Shown one piece after another: positions 43,914 through 52,463 of a stretch of 64,000 nt of DNA; the stretch's first letter is position 1; each line of letters begins with the position of its first letter. The stretch is taken from NCBI RefSeq assembly GCF_040545875.1, contig NZ_JBEPMR010000005.1. One strand, given 5' to 3'. The notes beneath the pieces were generated by a model. It was given only the letters and a program-made list of their open reading frames with translations. It was not told where the DNA came from and ran no database searches. This stretch comes from Faecalicatena_A orotica (GTDB lineage: Bacteria > Bacillota > Clostridia > Lachnospirales > Lachnospiraceae). The translations under genes and the position numbers were made by a program.

Positions 43914-45539
43914 TTATTCCTGTCCAATAAATTTTGCTGCACCCGGAGTGTAATATCCTTCGCGGTAATACATCTCTTCCATATTAGCCGTATAGACAAG
44001 TGCGGTACTGACATTTGCAATCGAATACAGATATCCCTTATCAATTACATAGTCCAGAACCTCGCGCATATGCTCCGTATCATGGGTTGCATCTGCAGTC
44101 GCTGTCTCATACAGTTCCTGAAGCTTCGAATCCTCAATCAGTGAAAATGTAAGCCCGTTGTTTACTTCATTATCCATCAGCAGGTGCCATGAGCCTACCA
44201 TGCTCGGTCCTCCGATTGTGTTGATCATCATATCCCACTGGTCCGAATACGTTGGACTTGTCATTGTATTATAGGTGTCATTTGTTACCGCATTGATCTC
44301 CAGCTTGATGCCAGCCTGTTCTAGCAGCACCTGTATCATCTGCGCTGCCGCTGTGGCCGTCTCATTGTTTACGCAGATAAGTTTCAGTGTTTCCCCTTTA
44401 TAACCGGCTTTATCCAGATAATCCTTTGCTTTGTCCACATCATAATCCGTAATATAGGTTCCGTCTAATTCCAGGGCTTCATCATAATCTGCATATGCAG
44501 AATTGCCAAGGGATGTGGATGGGACATACTGTCCGCCCATTGCCGTTGAGACAGCCTGATTGTCTATTGCATAATAAACCGCTTTTCTTAAATCTTCTCC
44601 CATTCGCTGCCCGTTTGGAGCAATATACCAGTAATCGCCCTGTACGACTTCTTCTACTTTATAGCGTGGATCAGAGGTAAACTTTTCTTCATCCGCAAGC
44701 GGCACATAACTGCACACATCCAGTGTTCCGTTTTCCAATCCGACAACTGCCGTTGAAGATTCTGTTACTACATCCAGTTCCAGCGTCTGAACCGTAGCTT
44801 TGTGGCGTCCCGTCAGCTGGTCCTGATACTTCAGTCCCCAGTAATCGTCATTTGCTTCCATCACAACTTTGGAACCGGTCACAAAGTCCGTCACCTTATA
44901 GCAGCCTGTCCCGACCGGAGTCGTTGCCATCCCGCCGTGGTCCTCATAGGCCTTCTGTGAAAAAATCAGGGTTCGTACCAGTGGAAATTCAATTTCTGAA
45001 ATAGCCGGCGGCACTTCCTTCCAGTTCATTTTAAAGGTATAGTCATCAATTACTTCGATGGAGTCATAATAATCAAAGCGGATCGCCTGCCCGGCTGCAA
45101 TAATTTTTTCAAAACAATATTTCACATCATTTGCCGTAATATTATTTCCTTCCCAGTCCGTGATGTCATTGTGCAGCTTGACTGTCCAGGATGTTCCGTC
45201 TTCTGAAGGCTCGTATGATTCTGCCATACATGGGACCAGCTCCCCGGAATTGTCATCTGCCATGTCAAAGAGAGACTCATAAATGCCATAAATCCAGTAA
45301 TATCTTGATCCCAGATTGACATCGTCCCCTTCCAGATCCTGTGGATCTTCCGAGATTGCCACGACCAGCTTATCATAACGTCCGTTCTCCAGAATGTGGC
45401 TTTTTGCATCCCCGCTGTCCACTTCCGCAGACGTACCTGAGCTTTTCGAATCTGACCCCTTGTTCGTTACGGAACCGCATGCTGCCAGTGTAACTGTCAT
45501 CGAAACGGCCAAAAGTAATGCTAACATTTTTTTCTTCAT
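43914..45539 (-). CDS. oppA: Oligopeptide-binding lipoprotein OppA-like
   Basis: A 541-residue lipid-anchored solute-binding protein (SBP family 5). The start MKKKMLALLLAVSMTVTLAAC shows a signal peptide with lipobox LAAC; the acylated cysteine is about residue 21. The DLEGDDVNLG, YEPSEDGTSWTVKLH and ANDVKYCFEK segments are typical of family 5. GGAGG lies 9 bases before the ATG. The ligand is not evident from sequence. Confidence 0.94.
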   Translation of the reverse strand: MKKKMLALLLAVSMTVTLAACGSVTNKGSDSKSSGTSAEVDSGDAKSHILENGRYDKLVVAISEDPQDLEGDDVNLGSRYYWIYGIYESLFDMADDNSGELVPCMAESYEPSEDGTSWTVKLHNDITDWEGNNITANDVKYCFEKIIAAGQAIRFDYYDSIEVIDDYTFKMNWKEVPPAISEIEFPLVRTLIFSQKAYEDHGGMATTPVGTGCYKVTDFVTGSKVVMEANDDYWGLKYQDQLTGRHKATVQTLELDVVTESSTAVVGLENGTLDVCSYVPLADEEKFTSDPRYKVEEVVQGDYWYIAPNGQRMGEDLRKAVYYAIDNQAVSTAMGGQYVPSTSLGNSAYADYDEALELDGTYITDYDVDKAKDYLDKAGYKGETLKLICVNNETATAAAQMIQVLLEQAGIKLEINAVTNDTYNTMTSPTYSDQWDMMINTIGGPSMVGSWHLLMDNEVNNGLTFSLIEDSKLQELYETATADATHDTEHMREVLDYVIDKGYLYSIANVSTALVYTANMEEMYYREGYYTPGAAKFIGQE

Positions 45540-45587
45540 TTCATTTTTCCTCCTTTGATTGAATAAATGATTTCTCAAGACGGCTGT

Positions 45588-46289
45588 TTAATCCACTGTG
45601 ATCGGTACCCCGTCATCCCCGTGGGGCTCTGCCGCAGTGCTCACTTCATAAGGAACACGCCTCTCTATAGCGGACATTGCAAGTGCGGACAGCACACATG
45701 CTAAAAATTGTGCTGCCGCCATAACTGTACCTTTTCCCGATCCTGTCTGGCTCTGAGAAAAAGACAGCAGTACAAACAACGCATCCGCGGCAAAGCATCC
45801 TGCCGCGGCCAGCGAAATCCTGCCCAGAGAAACGGATGCACTTTTATATTGCCCGACAGTCATCGCCCTGGGAGCGAACACATAGTTGATCAGCAGTATA
45901 TAACTAAGTGCTGTCAGCACAAGAACAGTCATGAATTCCGAGATTGTCAGATACCAGGCTGTAGGGGCTAACCTGCATCCTGCCTGGATCAGCATAAATA
46001 CCATATCTGCCGACAATAGTACGTACAGGATTCGTATCAGCAGATACGGACACAGCGATAGCTTTTGTCTGTACCAGACACCGGTATATTCCCGAACCAG
46101 TTTCATCCTTCCATTGGCACCCATTCTCCGATATTCCGTATAATCCTCAAAATGCTTGTGGTAAGAATGGCTGTGAAATCCTCTGAAATCTGCATCCCGT
46201 TCATATAGCTTCTGTCTCAGTCTCCGGTTTGTATGGCTTATCCACTTTTTATCCGCCAAATTAATCCCTCCCGTACCTGAATTTTTCAT
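45588..46289 (-). CDS. Unknown membrane protein leading the opp operon
   Basis: A 233-residue protein I do not recognise. The N-terminal third is cytoplasmic, highly basic and rich in His/Tyr/Arg (about 1-75: NRRLRQKLYERDADFRGFHS in shortened form), then four hydrophobic segments (about 80-105, 113-135, 150-172 and 185-205). It ends in an acidic tail. AAGGAAACAGC precedes the ATG. Its 48-base gap to oppA and shared orientation suggest a common transcript. It may be an operon-specific regulator or integral membrane partner. Confidence 0.65.
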   Translation of the reverse strand: MKNSGTGGINLADKKWISHTNRRLRQKLYERDADFRGFHSHSYHKHFEDYTEYRRMGANGRMKLVREYTGVWYRQKLSLCPYLLIRILYVLLSADMVFMLIQAGCRLAPTAWYLTISEFMTVLVLTALSYILLINYVFAPRAMTVGQYKSASVSLGRISLAAAGCFAADALFVLLSFSQSQTGSGKGTVMAAAQFLACVLSALAMSAIERRVPYEVSTAAEPHGDDGVPITVD

Positions 46290-46361
46290 GCTGTTTCCTT
46301 GCCCTAAAATGAATTTACCATATGTCTCCTGCTTTTGTTACTTCACAATCTGGATGCTGTG

Positions 46362-46383
46362 ATGCGCAAAACGCATTGTGCAT
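46362..46383. repeat. Imperfect inverted repeat upstream of the opp operon
   Basis: ATGCGCAA (46362-46369) and TTGTGCAT (46376-46383) around six bases, one mismatch. It lies about 75 bases before the first opp-operon gene and 97 bases after the LysR stop. It is a possible operator. Confidence 0.4.
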
Positions 46384-46431
46384 TTTTACTTTATTTTATT
46401 TTTATGTGCAGCAGTTTTTTCTATATATCAC

Positions 46432-46462
46432 AAAAAAAGAAGCCTGGTGAAACCAGACTTCT
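46432..46462 (-). terminator. Terminator after the LysR-family gene
   Basis: On the minus strand, AGAAGTCTGGT (46462-46452) and ACCAGGCTTCT (46448-46438), one mismatch, 3-base loop, then a run of seven T (46438-46432). Confidence 0.82.
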
Positions 46463-46479
46463 GTATAATATGCCTATCT

Positions 46480-47370
46480 TTATTCTAATAGTGTTTGATT
46501 GATATCTTTATTGTTTATCTTCCATTTCTTTGCAAACCTGATAAATGATTCTGCCGCTTTGGACAGACTTCCGTCATTGCGGTAGCACATAGCGATATTG
46601 TACTCTATATTTGGCACAATATCCAGAATTTTCAGGCCCGGACGGCTGGGAGCATACTCTGGTGTTCCGTGGATCAGCGCAATGCCAATCTTTTGTTCTA
46701 CCATCTTAAGCACATCATTCCCCACCGGCGCCGTGGCCGTAATGTCTGGTGTAAATCCAAGCTTGTTAAAAAACTCCATAAACATATCGCTGAATGTGGC
46801 ATCCTCTGTCATGGCAACGAACTTCTCATCCTTCAGTTCTTCAAGCGATACGGCGCCTTTGTCTGCCAACGGGTGGGAATCATATACAACTGCAAGCATG
46901 CGGATGCTCATAAAAGGATACAGCACGAGTTCATTATCCAGATTATCTGCCCCAGCCATAAAAACAACATCCAGAAGTCCCTCACGCAGCTTCATATCGG
47001 CATGCTCCGGATGATAATATTCCAGCGTATACTGTGGATATTTCTTCTTAAAATCGATCAGCAGATCGATGATTTTACCGAATGCCGTAATCTTTATGAC
47101 ATTGCTTTCCTCATCTTCATGGTGCAGCGCCTTATAGCACTGCTGCTGTGCAAATGCAATCTTTTTCGCATATGGAAGAAATGTCTTGCCCGCCTCATTC
47201 AGCACAAAGCCAGTCCTTGTCCTGTCAAACAGCGTGATGCCAAACTCCTCCTCAAAAGACTGGATGTGACGTACCAGAGTGGACTGCGATACAAACAGCT
47301 TCTCTGCTGCTGCGTAAGAGCTCCCCAGCTCTGCCAGTGCCAGAAAGTCCTGAATATTTTTTGTCTCCAT
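46480..47370 (-). CDS. LysR-family transcriptional regulator
   Basis: A 296-residue regulator. The N-terminal helix-turn-helix (about 1-60: FLALAELGSSYAAAEKLFVSQSTL, shortened to SYAAAEKLFVSQSTLVRHI) is followed by a periplasmic-binding-like effector domain. GAGGTTAGGG precedes the ATG. It sits downstream of the hydrolase cluster and upstream of the opp operon, so it could control either. Confidence 0.9.
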   Translation of the reverse strand: METKNIQDFLALAELGSSYAAAEKLFVSQSTLVRHIQSFEEEFGITLFDRTRTGFVLNEAGKTFLPYAKKIAFAQQQCYKALHHEDEESNVIKITAFGKIIDLLIDFKKKYPQYTLEYYHPEHADMKLREGLLDVVFMAGADNLDNELVLYPFMSIRMLAVVYDSHPLADKGAVSLEELKDEKFVAMTEDATFSDMFMEFFNKLGFTPDITATAPVGNDVLKMVEQKIGIALIHGTPEYAPSRPGLKILDIVPNIEYNIAMCYRNDGSLSKAAESFIRFAKKWKINNKDINQTLLE

Positions 47371-47463
47371 ACCCTAACCTCTACCCTCTTTCGTAAAACC
47401 ACCACATTGTTGATACCAGTATACCAGAATCTCTTTCTGTATTTCAACAGGCAGATTTACACT

Positions 47464-48720
47464 CTAGGCCCCCAGTTTATCCAGCCAGACTGCAATGTAG
47501 TCAAAACAGTTCTTCACTGTATCTCCAAACGGGTACCCCTTTGCGTCCTCCTGTGGGGTAAAATTATGAGATGCGCCTTCTACAAATGCGATCGTTTTAT
47601 CCTTTCCCGGTGCCTGCTTATATATTTCTTCAGCAGCCAGAAATTCATAGCTTCCCGTCATCCCCATAATCAAAAGAGGGACCCTCACATGCCGGATATT
47701 TCCCGGCGTGCAGCTGAAAGAGGAATCCCAGTCAATACCGGACATATGGGTGCTGTCATATCCGAATCCCTTCGTGCGGACGCAGGAGCAGGTCAAATAT
47801 GTACGGATTGTTGTGATATCTGTGGCGAATTTATTCATTGTCACCATATTCTTATCGAAGTGCGGGCTTCTCAGAGAACAGATCACCTCATTTGTTACGG
47901 CTGCGTCTGCATGGATTAAGTCATATTTTTCCTGCGTGTGGGATAAATACCGGATATCCTGCGGGAACAGTTTATTATTCGGTGCAATCTGTGAGCCGCC
48001 GGCAATAATAAACGGTTCATCGTCATCAAAATCACCGGCACCTGCTTCAATCTGCTCCAGCCGCTCCAGAGCATATGCTATCAATGCGTTGTTGCGTTCC
48101 TCCTGCGCTTTGTGGTAATTCGCAACAAATTCATCGGAGTACCGGGAGCCCTCCGGATGAAATCCGTTTTTCGGATCAAACAGGTCAAATCCGGGCTTCA
48201 GGCTGCGGCTTGATGTCTGAGCTGTAATCCCCGGCTCCAGACTTACCAGCGTCATAACGCCATTTCCCCAGTTTGAATCCAGCAGCATCACCGCATCCGC
48301 CTGTGGCAGCTTCTTCATGTCTCTCATCTTCACAATCCGGTGTTCATCCTGAAATATAGAAACTCCGTTCTCTGCAACTGCCTGATATGCGCTCATCAGA
48401 GTGGCGCCCCCACTGTGCCCCAGAAGCACAGTCCTCTGGATTCCCTCATACGACTGCATATATTCCAGGGCTCTCCCGACATCCTCCAGTTTATCCTCAA
48501 AAGGCCCTCTGGATTCCCCTACATTGGATGCCACCACTGTAAATCCTCTTTTAGCAAGCTCTGGTGCCGGAATGAACCCATAGTAGTCTCCGTCCGAATG
48601 CATCAGTACAATCCCCGTGCCTGCACGTTCCTCCTGACGGACCGGTTCATAGACCACACCGCCCTGACGGTGGGTTAGTTGTATATATTTATTTTTTATT
48701 TCATAATATTGACTGTTCAT
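47464..48720 (-). CDS. Alpha/beta hydrolase of the lactone-type hydrolase cluster
   Basis: A 418-residue hydrolase. It has an oxyanion strand GIVLMHSDGDYYGF, nucleophile elbow LLGHSGGA (GxSxG), and a late catalytic His in VEGASHNF. The TSSRSLKPGFDLFD and HPEGSRYSDEF stretch forms a long lid. No signal peptide. GGAAGGAA precedes the ATG. The neighbouring MBL-fold and lactonase genes suggest a pathway for esters, lactones or carboxylated sugars. Confidence 0.8.
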   Translation of the reverse strand: MNSQYYEIKNKYIQLTHRQGGVVYEPVRQEERAGTGIVLMHSDGDYYGFIPAPELAKRGFTVVASNVGESRGPFEDKLEDVGRALEYMQSYEGIQRTVLLGHSGGATLMSAYQAVAENGVSIFQDEHRIVKMRDMKKLPQADAVMLLDSNWGNGVMTLVSLEPGITAQTSSRSLKPGFDLFDPKNGFHPEGSRYSDEFVANYHKAQEERNNALIAYALERLEQIEAGAGDFDDDEPFIIAGGSQIAPNNKLFPQDIRYLSHTQEKYDLIHADAAVTNEVICSLRSPHFDKNMVTMNKFATDITTIRTYLTCSCVRTKGFGYDSTHMSGIDWDSSFSCTPGNIRHVRVPLLIMGMTGSYEFLAAEEIYKQAPGKDKTIAFVEGASHNFTPQEDAKGYPFGDTVKNCFDYIAVWLDKLGA

Positions 48721-48749
48721 AATGATTTCCTTCCTGTCTTCATTTTCTC

Positions 48750-49655
48750 TTATTTTTCTCTCAATCGAATGTCATACGTGATACTCGTCCCTGCATATTC
48801 TACCCGGCGCAGATAGGACATATCTGCCCCTTCCCCGTCAAAATGCATATCTTCAGGATGCGGCATCTGCCTGTGATAGGCCCGGCTGCCGTCAGGTGCC
48901 GTGATTTCCGGCAGCCTGAACTTATGGGGGCGGGGAATTTCTCCCTCGTGTCCGTCTAAAATGTATTCCGCACATGCCAGCAGTCTGTCAATGACAGCTG
49001 CGTCAAAGTGTCCCTGACCTGCACATAATGTATCAAACTCCCCACGGTGTGCCGCAAGTTTTCTTAAATTTTCCGCAAAAGAGGTAAGCCCCCCGTTCAG
49101 ATGCTTTTCTCCTTCTGTAAGCTCATCTCCGGAGAACAGAAGCCTCTCCCGGCGGTCCAGCAGTACAATGCTGCCGGCTGCATGGTCCGGAAACGCAAAA
49201 ACCTCCAGATCCCGTTCCCCCAGATGAAAAATGTATCCTTCCCCGATGATAATCCGCTTATAATCCTGCGGAAATGTAATTCCCGCAAAGCTGGGGGAAG
49301 GAATCGTCGCCAGACGCCCTGTCTCCTGCGACATAAATGCCTGTTCAAAATAACCGTTATTCGCCGTATGGTCAAAATGATCATGGGTATTCACCACTGA
49401 TTTGACTGGTTTTTCGGTAAGGCTCTGCATATATTCACGGATATTTCCGGCCCCGTAGCCCGTATCAATTGCAAGCGCTTCATTTTCTCCCTCCACAAGA
49501 TAAGAGAAATCTCCTGAACTGAGAATTCTCCACGTCCCCGGGGCTGTTTTCACCGACTCAAAGTATGCTTCATCCATATGGCTGAATGAGCCGTCCGGAT
49601 TCTGAATATACTGCTCATGTCTGCTGGAAAAATCAATTAATTTTACACTTTTCAT
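48750..49655 (-). CDS. MBL-fold metallo-hydrolase
   Basis: A 301-residue metallo-beta-lactamase-fold hydrolase. The HxHxDH motif is in VVNTHDHFDHTANNG, with later ligands in FPDHAAGSIVL and LFSGDELT. The family includes lactonases and glyoxalases, so lactone or thioester hydrolysis is possible. No signal peptide. ATAGGAGGC precedes the ATG. Co-directional and 9 bases after the lactonase-type gene. Confidence 0.85.
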   Translation of the reverse strand: MKSVKLIDFSSRHEQYIQNPDGSFSHMDEAYFESVKTAPGTWRILSSGDFSYLVEGENEALAIDTGYGAGNIREYMQSLTEKPVKSVVNTHDHFDHTANNGYFEQAFMSQETGRLATIPSPSFAGITFPQDYKRIIIGEGYIFHLGERDLEVFAFPDHAAGSIVLLDRRERLLFSGDELTEGEKHLNGGLTSFAENLRKLAAHRGEFDTLCAGQGHFDAAVIDRLLACAEYILDGHEGEIPRPHKFRLPEITAPDGSRAYHRQMPHPEDMHFDGEGADMSYLRRVEYAGTSITYDIRLREK

Positions 49656-49664
49656 ATTTGCCTC

Positions 49665-50831
49665 CTATTCCGGACAGTAAAAGGATATATACGATGCCCC
49701 CGGCTGTACCGGCCCCTGGCAGGCGGCTGATAACGTACCATCCTTTGCGATCTCGTAGGAAGTCAGTTCACCGCCGACCAGGCAGGCTGACACGATATAC
49801 CTTCCATTCGGGGAAATCGCCAGGCCTCTCGGCCGGTTCCCGGGCACCGCAAGATTCTGAATCCGTGTTAAAGCCCCGCTCTCCTGATCGATCGCCATCA
49901 CTGCGATGACATCGGCCGCATTGATTAATGTATACAGGTACCTTCCTTCGGGATCAATCACAAACCCCTGCTGCTCCAGCCTCGTCGTTTTCTTTACAGG
50001 AAGACTCTGGTCCAGTGCATTTTCTATACAGATTTTTTCCACATTTCCGTCTTCCTCATAACGAAAGGCCGTCACATAACATTTGCCGTCGTATGACGCC
50101 TCATGGTTCACAAAAAGATACGGTTTTTCCGGGTGGAATACGACATATCGCGGAGAGGCATTCCCGGTATCTGTTAATGTCCTGCTCAGCAGTCTTAACC
50201 TTTTTTGATTGTAGTCAAATGAATACAGATACAGGAACCCATTTCCCTTGTCTGCCACTGCAATCAGCTTCCCGGAGGGCGAAAATACCGCACAGTGCGG
50301 ATGTGCTTCCTTCTTTCCGGTTTCGTCCCCGTGATTGACATTTTCTACCAGGCGCACCGGATTCCCGGCTTCATTCAGGCTGTATACCTGCAGATCGGCC
50401 TCCGCATAAGTCACTTCTGTTTCTATTGTACCGTCCGCGCTTCTTCTATGAACCGCTACTCCCATTGGGAATGAATGATGTGCCTCAAATAAATACATCC
50501 CGGTTGGATCTACCGTAACATAAGCCGGATTGGGGCACTCCGTAACAAGTCTCATATTTTCCTTTGCTTCGCCGCTTACGGGGTCTAAATCATATATGAA
50601 AATACGCCCGGAAGAGCAGGGTGCACCCATGAAATGCATGACCTCGTTGTTCACATACAGTTTGTTTTTCCGGCTGTCAATATATGAGCCGTTAAACGAC
50701 TCCTTATTACTGATCTGCCTGACAAACCTGATCTCTCCGTTTTGCTGATCAAACGTATACTGTCCCAGGCCCGGAACACCGCCGTGCTCTGCCCAGGAAC
50801 TGACATACATAAATACTAAATTCTTGTCCAT
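49665..50831 (-). CDS. Lactonase-family seven-bladed beta-propeller protein
   Basis: A 388-residue cytoplasmic propeller of the lactonase (6-phosphogluconolactonase Pgl/YbhE) family. Repeated blade motifs include NPAYVTVDPTGMYLFEAHH, HPHCAVFSPSGKLIAVADKG, SPRYVVFHPEKPYLFVNHE and RPRGLAISPNGRYIVSA, each trimmed here below 20 residues. The start at 50831 (MDKNLVFMYVSSW) is chosen because AAGGAG is upstream and it is the family start; an in-frame ATG at 51047 would overlap the divergent promoter. It may open sugar-acid lactones such as phosphogluconolactone. Confidence 0.82.
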   Translation of the reverse strand: MDKNLVFMYVSSWAEHGGVPGLGQYTFDQQNGEIRFVRQISNKESFNGSYIDSRKNKLYVNNEVMHFMGAPCSSGRIFIYDLDPVSGEAKENMRLVTECPNPAYVTVDPTGMYLFEAHHSFPMGVAVHRRSADGTIETEVTYAEADLQVYSLNEAGNPVRLVENVNHGDETGKKEAHPHCAVFSPSGKLIAVADKGNGFLYLYSFDYNQKRLRLLSRTLTDTGNASPRYVVFHPEKPYLFVNHEASYDGKCYVTAFRYEEDGNVEKICIENALDQSLPVKKTTRLEQQGFVIDPEGRYLYTLINAADVIAVMAIDQESGALTRIQNLAVPGNRPRGLAISPNGRYIVSACLVGGELTSYEIAKDGTLSAACQGPVQPGASYISFYCPE

Positions 50832-50910
50832 GATTCTGCTGCTCCTTTCTTTTCTTTTTTTCAGAATACACGAAGAAAAGGAAAATATATCAGCCAATAG
50901 TTGCAAGTCC

Positions 50911-50929
50911 TGATTCATATTATGAATCA
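50911..50929. promoter_or_regulatory. Palindromic operator between the lactonase and symporter genes
   Basis: TGATTCATA-T-TATGAATCA, nine perfect base pairs about one central base. It lies between the divergent genes, just downstream of a consensus -35 (TTGACA, minus strand, 50941-50936) and overlapping the likely -10 position of the lactonase promoter. That suggests repression. Confidence 0.6.
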
Positions 50930-51029
50930 CAAAATTGTCAAATGAGGTACCGTAAACCCTGTGGATATAGTACAATACAGGTAACCGTTCAGAATCCTGA
51001 TCGGACACATCCTGGGAGGTATGATCAGC

Positions 51030-52356
51030 ATGGAATCCGGCAAACAAGCAAAGGTTTCTGCCCTGTCGAAAACTGCATATGGTCTGGGCGATGCATCAAC
51101 TACTTTACTAAGGCTGGTTCAGATGTCGTATCTTACCTACTTTTATACTGACGTGGCCGGCATTCATCCGGCAGCCGTAGGTACTATGTTTCTGGCTGCC
51201 AGAATTTTCGATGCGGTCAATGATCCGTTTTTCGGTTATCTTGTAGATAATACACACTCCCGAAAGGGGAAATGCCGTCCCTGGTTTTTAGGCGATGCAG
51301 TCCCTCTCGGAGTTTTCGGAGCGCTGTGTTTTCTCTCTCCAGACATGTCCGGGGGCTTTAAACTGGCATTTGCCTACATCACATATATCGGTTATGGCAT
51401 TGCAGCCACAGCGGTTAATATTCCTCTTGGCGCCATTTTGCCTAATATGACTAACGACCCGCAGGAGCGCACAAATGTAAACACCTGGAGGATGGTCTTT
51501 GGACAGCTTGCCGGAGCCGTCTCTTCTGTCATCACAATACCGTTAGTTGCATATCTGGGCCGCGGAAATGAAAAGACCGGCTATTTTAAGACAGCTGCCC
51601 TCTACGGAATTTTTGCCGGTGCCTGTCTGTTATTCTGTTATACTATGATTCGGGAAACTGTGCCTGAGAAGCAGGCGCATGCGAAGCTGGGGGTAAGGGA
51701 CTCCCTGCGCGGATTAAGGGGCAATGTACCACTGTACTGCCTGATGGCGCTGACGTTTTTTCATAGTGTGTATATGACTGTCTATAATTCCGGAGCCATG
51801 TACTATCTGAAATACAAGGTCCATAACATCGCACTGATGTCTACACTTTCGCTCATGAACTATGCTTCTGTCATTGCAATGCTGACCATACCACGCCTGA
51901 ACAGAAGATTCGAAAAGAAATCTTGTATGCTTTGGATTTTTTCTGGGGATTCTTGGAAGGATTTTGATTCTGATCTGCAGCAAAGTGCCTGTTTTATATA
52001 TAGGAATGTTTATTTCGGGATTTGGAAATGGATTTGCAACCGGACTTTTATATGCTATGATTGCAGATGCGATCGATTATGGAGAATACAAGTCAGGAAT
52101 CCGCACACAGGGAGTCACCTTCTCCGCAGCCACTTTTATGGAAAAGCTTGCGTCCAGTACCGGAGGCGCCCTGACAGGATTTGTTCTTTCAATCGGAGGG
52201 TATAATCAAAAACTGTCTGTGCAGTCCCCCTCCGCCATACATTCTATCGAGGCTGTTTACCTGGTAATACCTATTGCTCTATGCGCTGGCGCGATTTTTA
52301 TAATGCATTTCTATCATTTAGATAAAGAAATGTCCGCAGTTGAAAATGCTTTATAG
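51030..52356 (+). pseudogene. GPH-family sugar:cation symporter disrupted by a frameshift
   Basis: Glycoside-pentoside-hexuronide:cation symporter (MelB/XylP/GusB type). The first part (51030 onward) carries ALSKTAYGLGDASTT, FFGYLVDNTHSRKGKCRPW and ten or so helices. Near 51912-51930 the reading frame shifts by +1 and continues as GFFLGILGRILILICS to the stop at 52356, completing the final helices and AIDYGEYKSGIRTQG. Read in one frame the gene would instead run in a spurious frame to 52205. The combined product would be about 440 residues, close to family length. AGGAGG supports the ATG at 51030. This may be a real pseudogene or a base error in an A-rich run. Confidence 0.8.
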
Positions 52357-52370
52357 GATGTACATCCTAT
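52353..52370. repeat. Palindrome overlapping the symporter stop codon
   Basis: ATAGGATG-TA-CATCCTAT, eight perfect base pairs around two bases, spanning the stop at 52354-52356. Followed directly by a terminator hairpin. Confidence 0.45.
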
Positions 52371-52378
52371 GAAACAAA

Positions 52379-52404
52379 AAAGTCCGGGCGGGAGTCCGGA
52401 CTTT
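52379..52404. terminator. Terminator after the symporter gene
   Basis: AAAGTCCGG (52379-52387) and CCGGACTTT (52396-52404), 8-base loop, perfect. It probably acts in both directions, toward the convergent MMPL operon as well. Confidence 0.75.
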
Positions 52405-52463
52405 AACTGATTAGATATACTTTTATAACAAATTCTATCTATGACTACTCATGTTTTTCACTC

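Noticed and set aside
46669..47919. Plus-strand open frame of 416 codons opposite the LysR and hydrolase genes
   Set aside because: It covers the reverse of two conserved genes and the intervening terminator-like sequence; composition is that of an antisense shadow.
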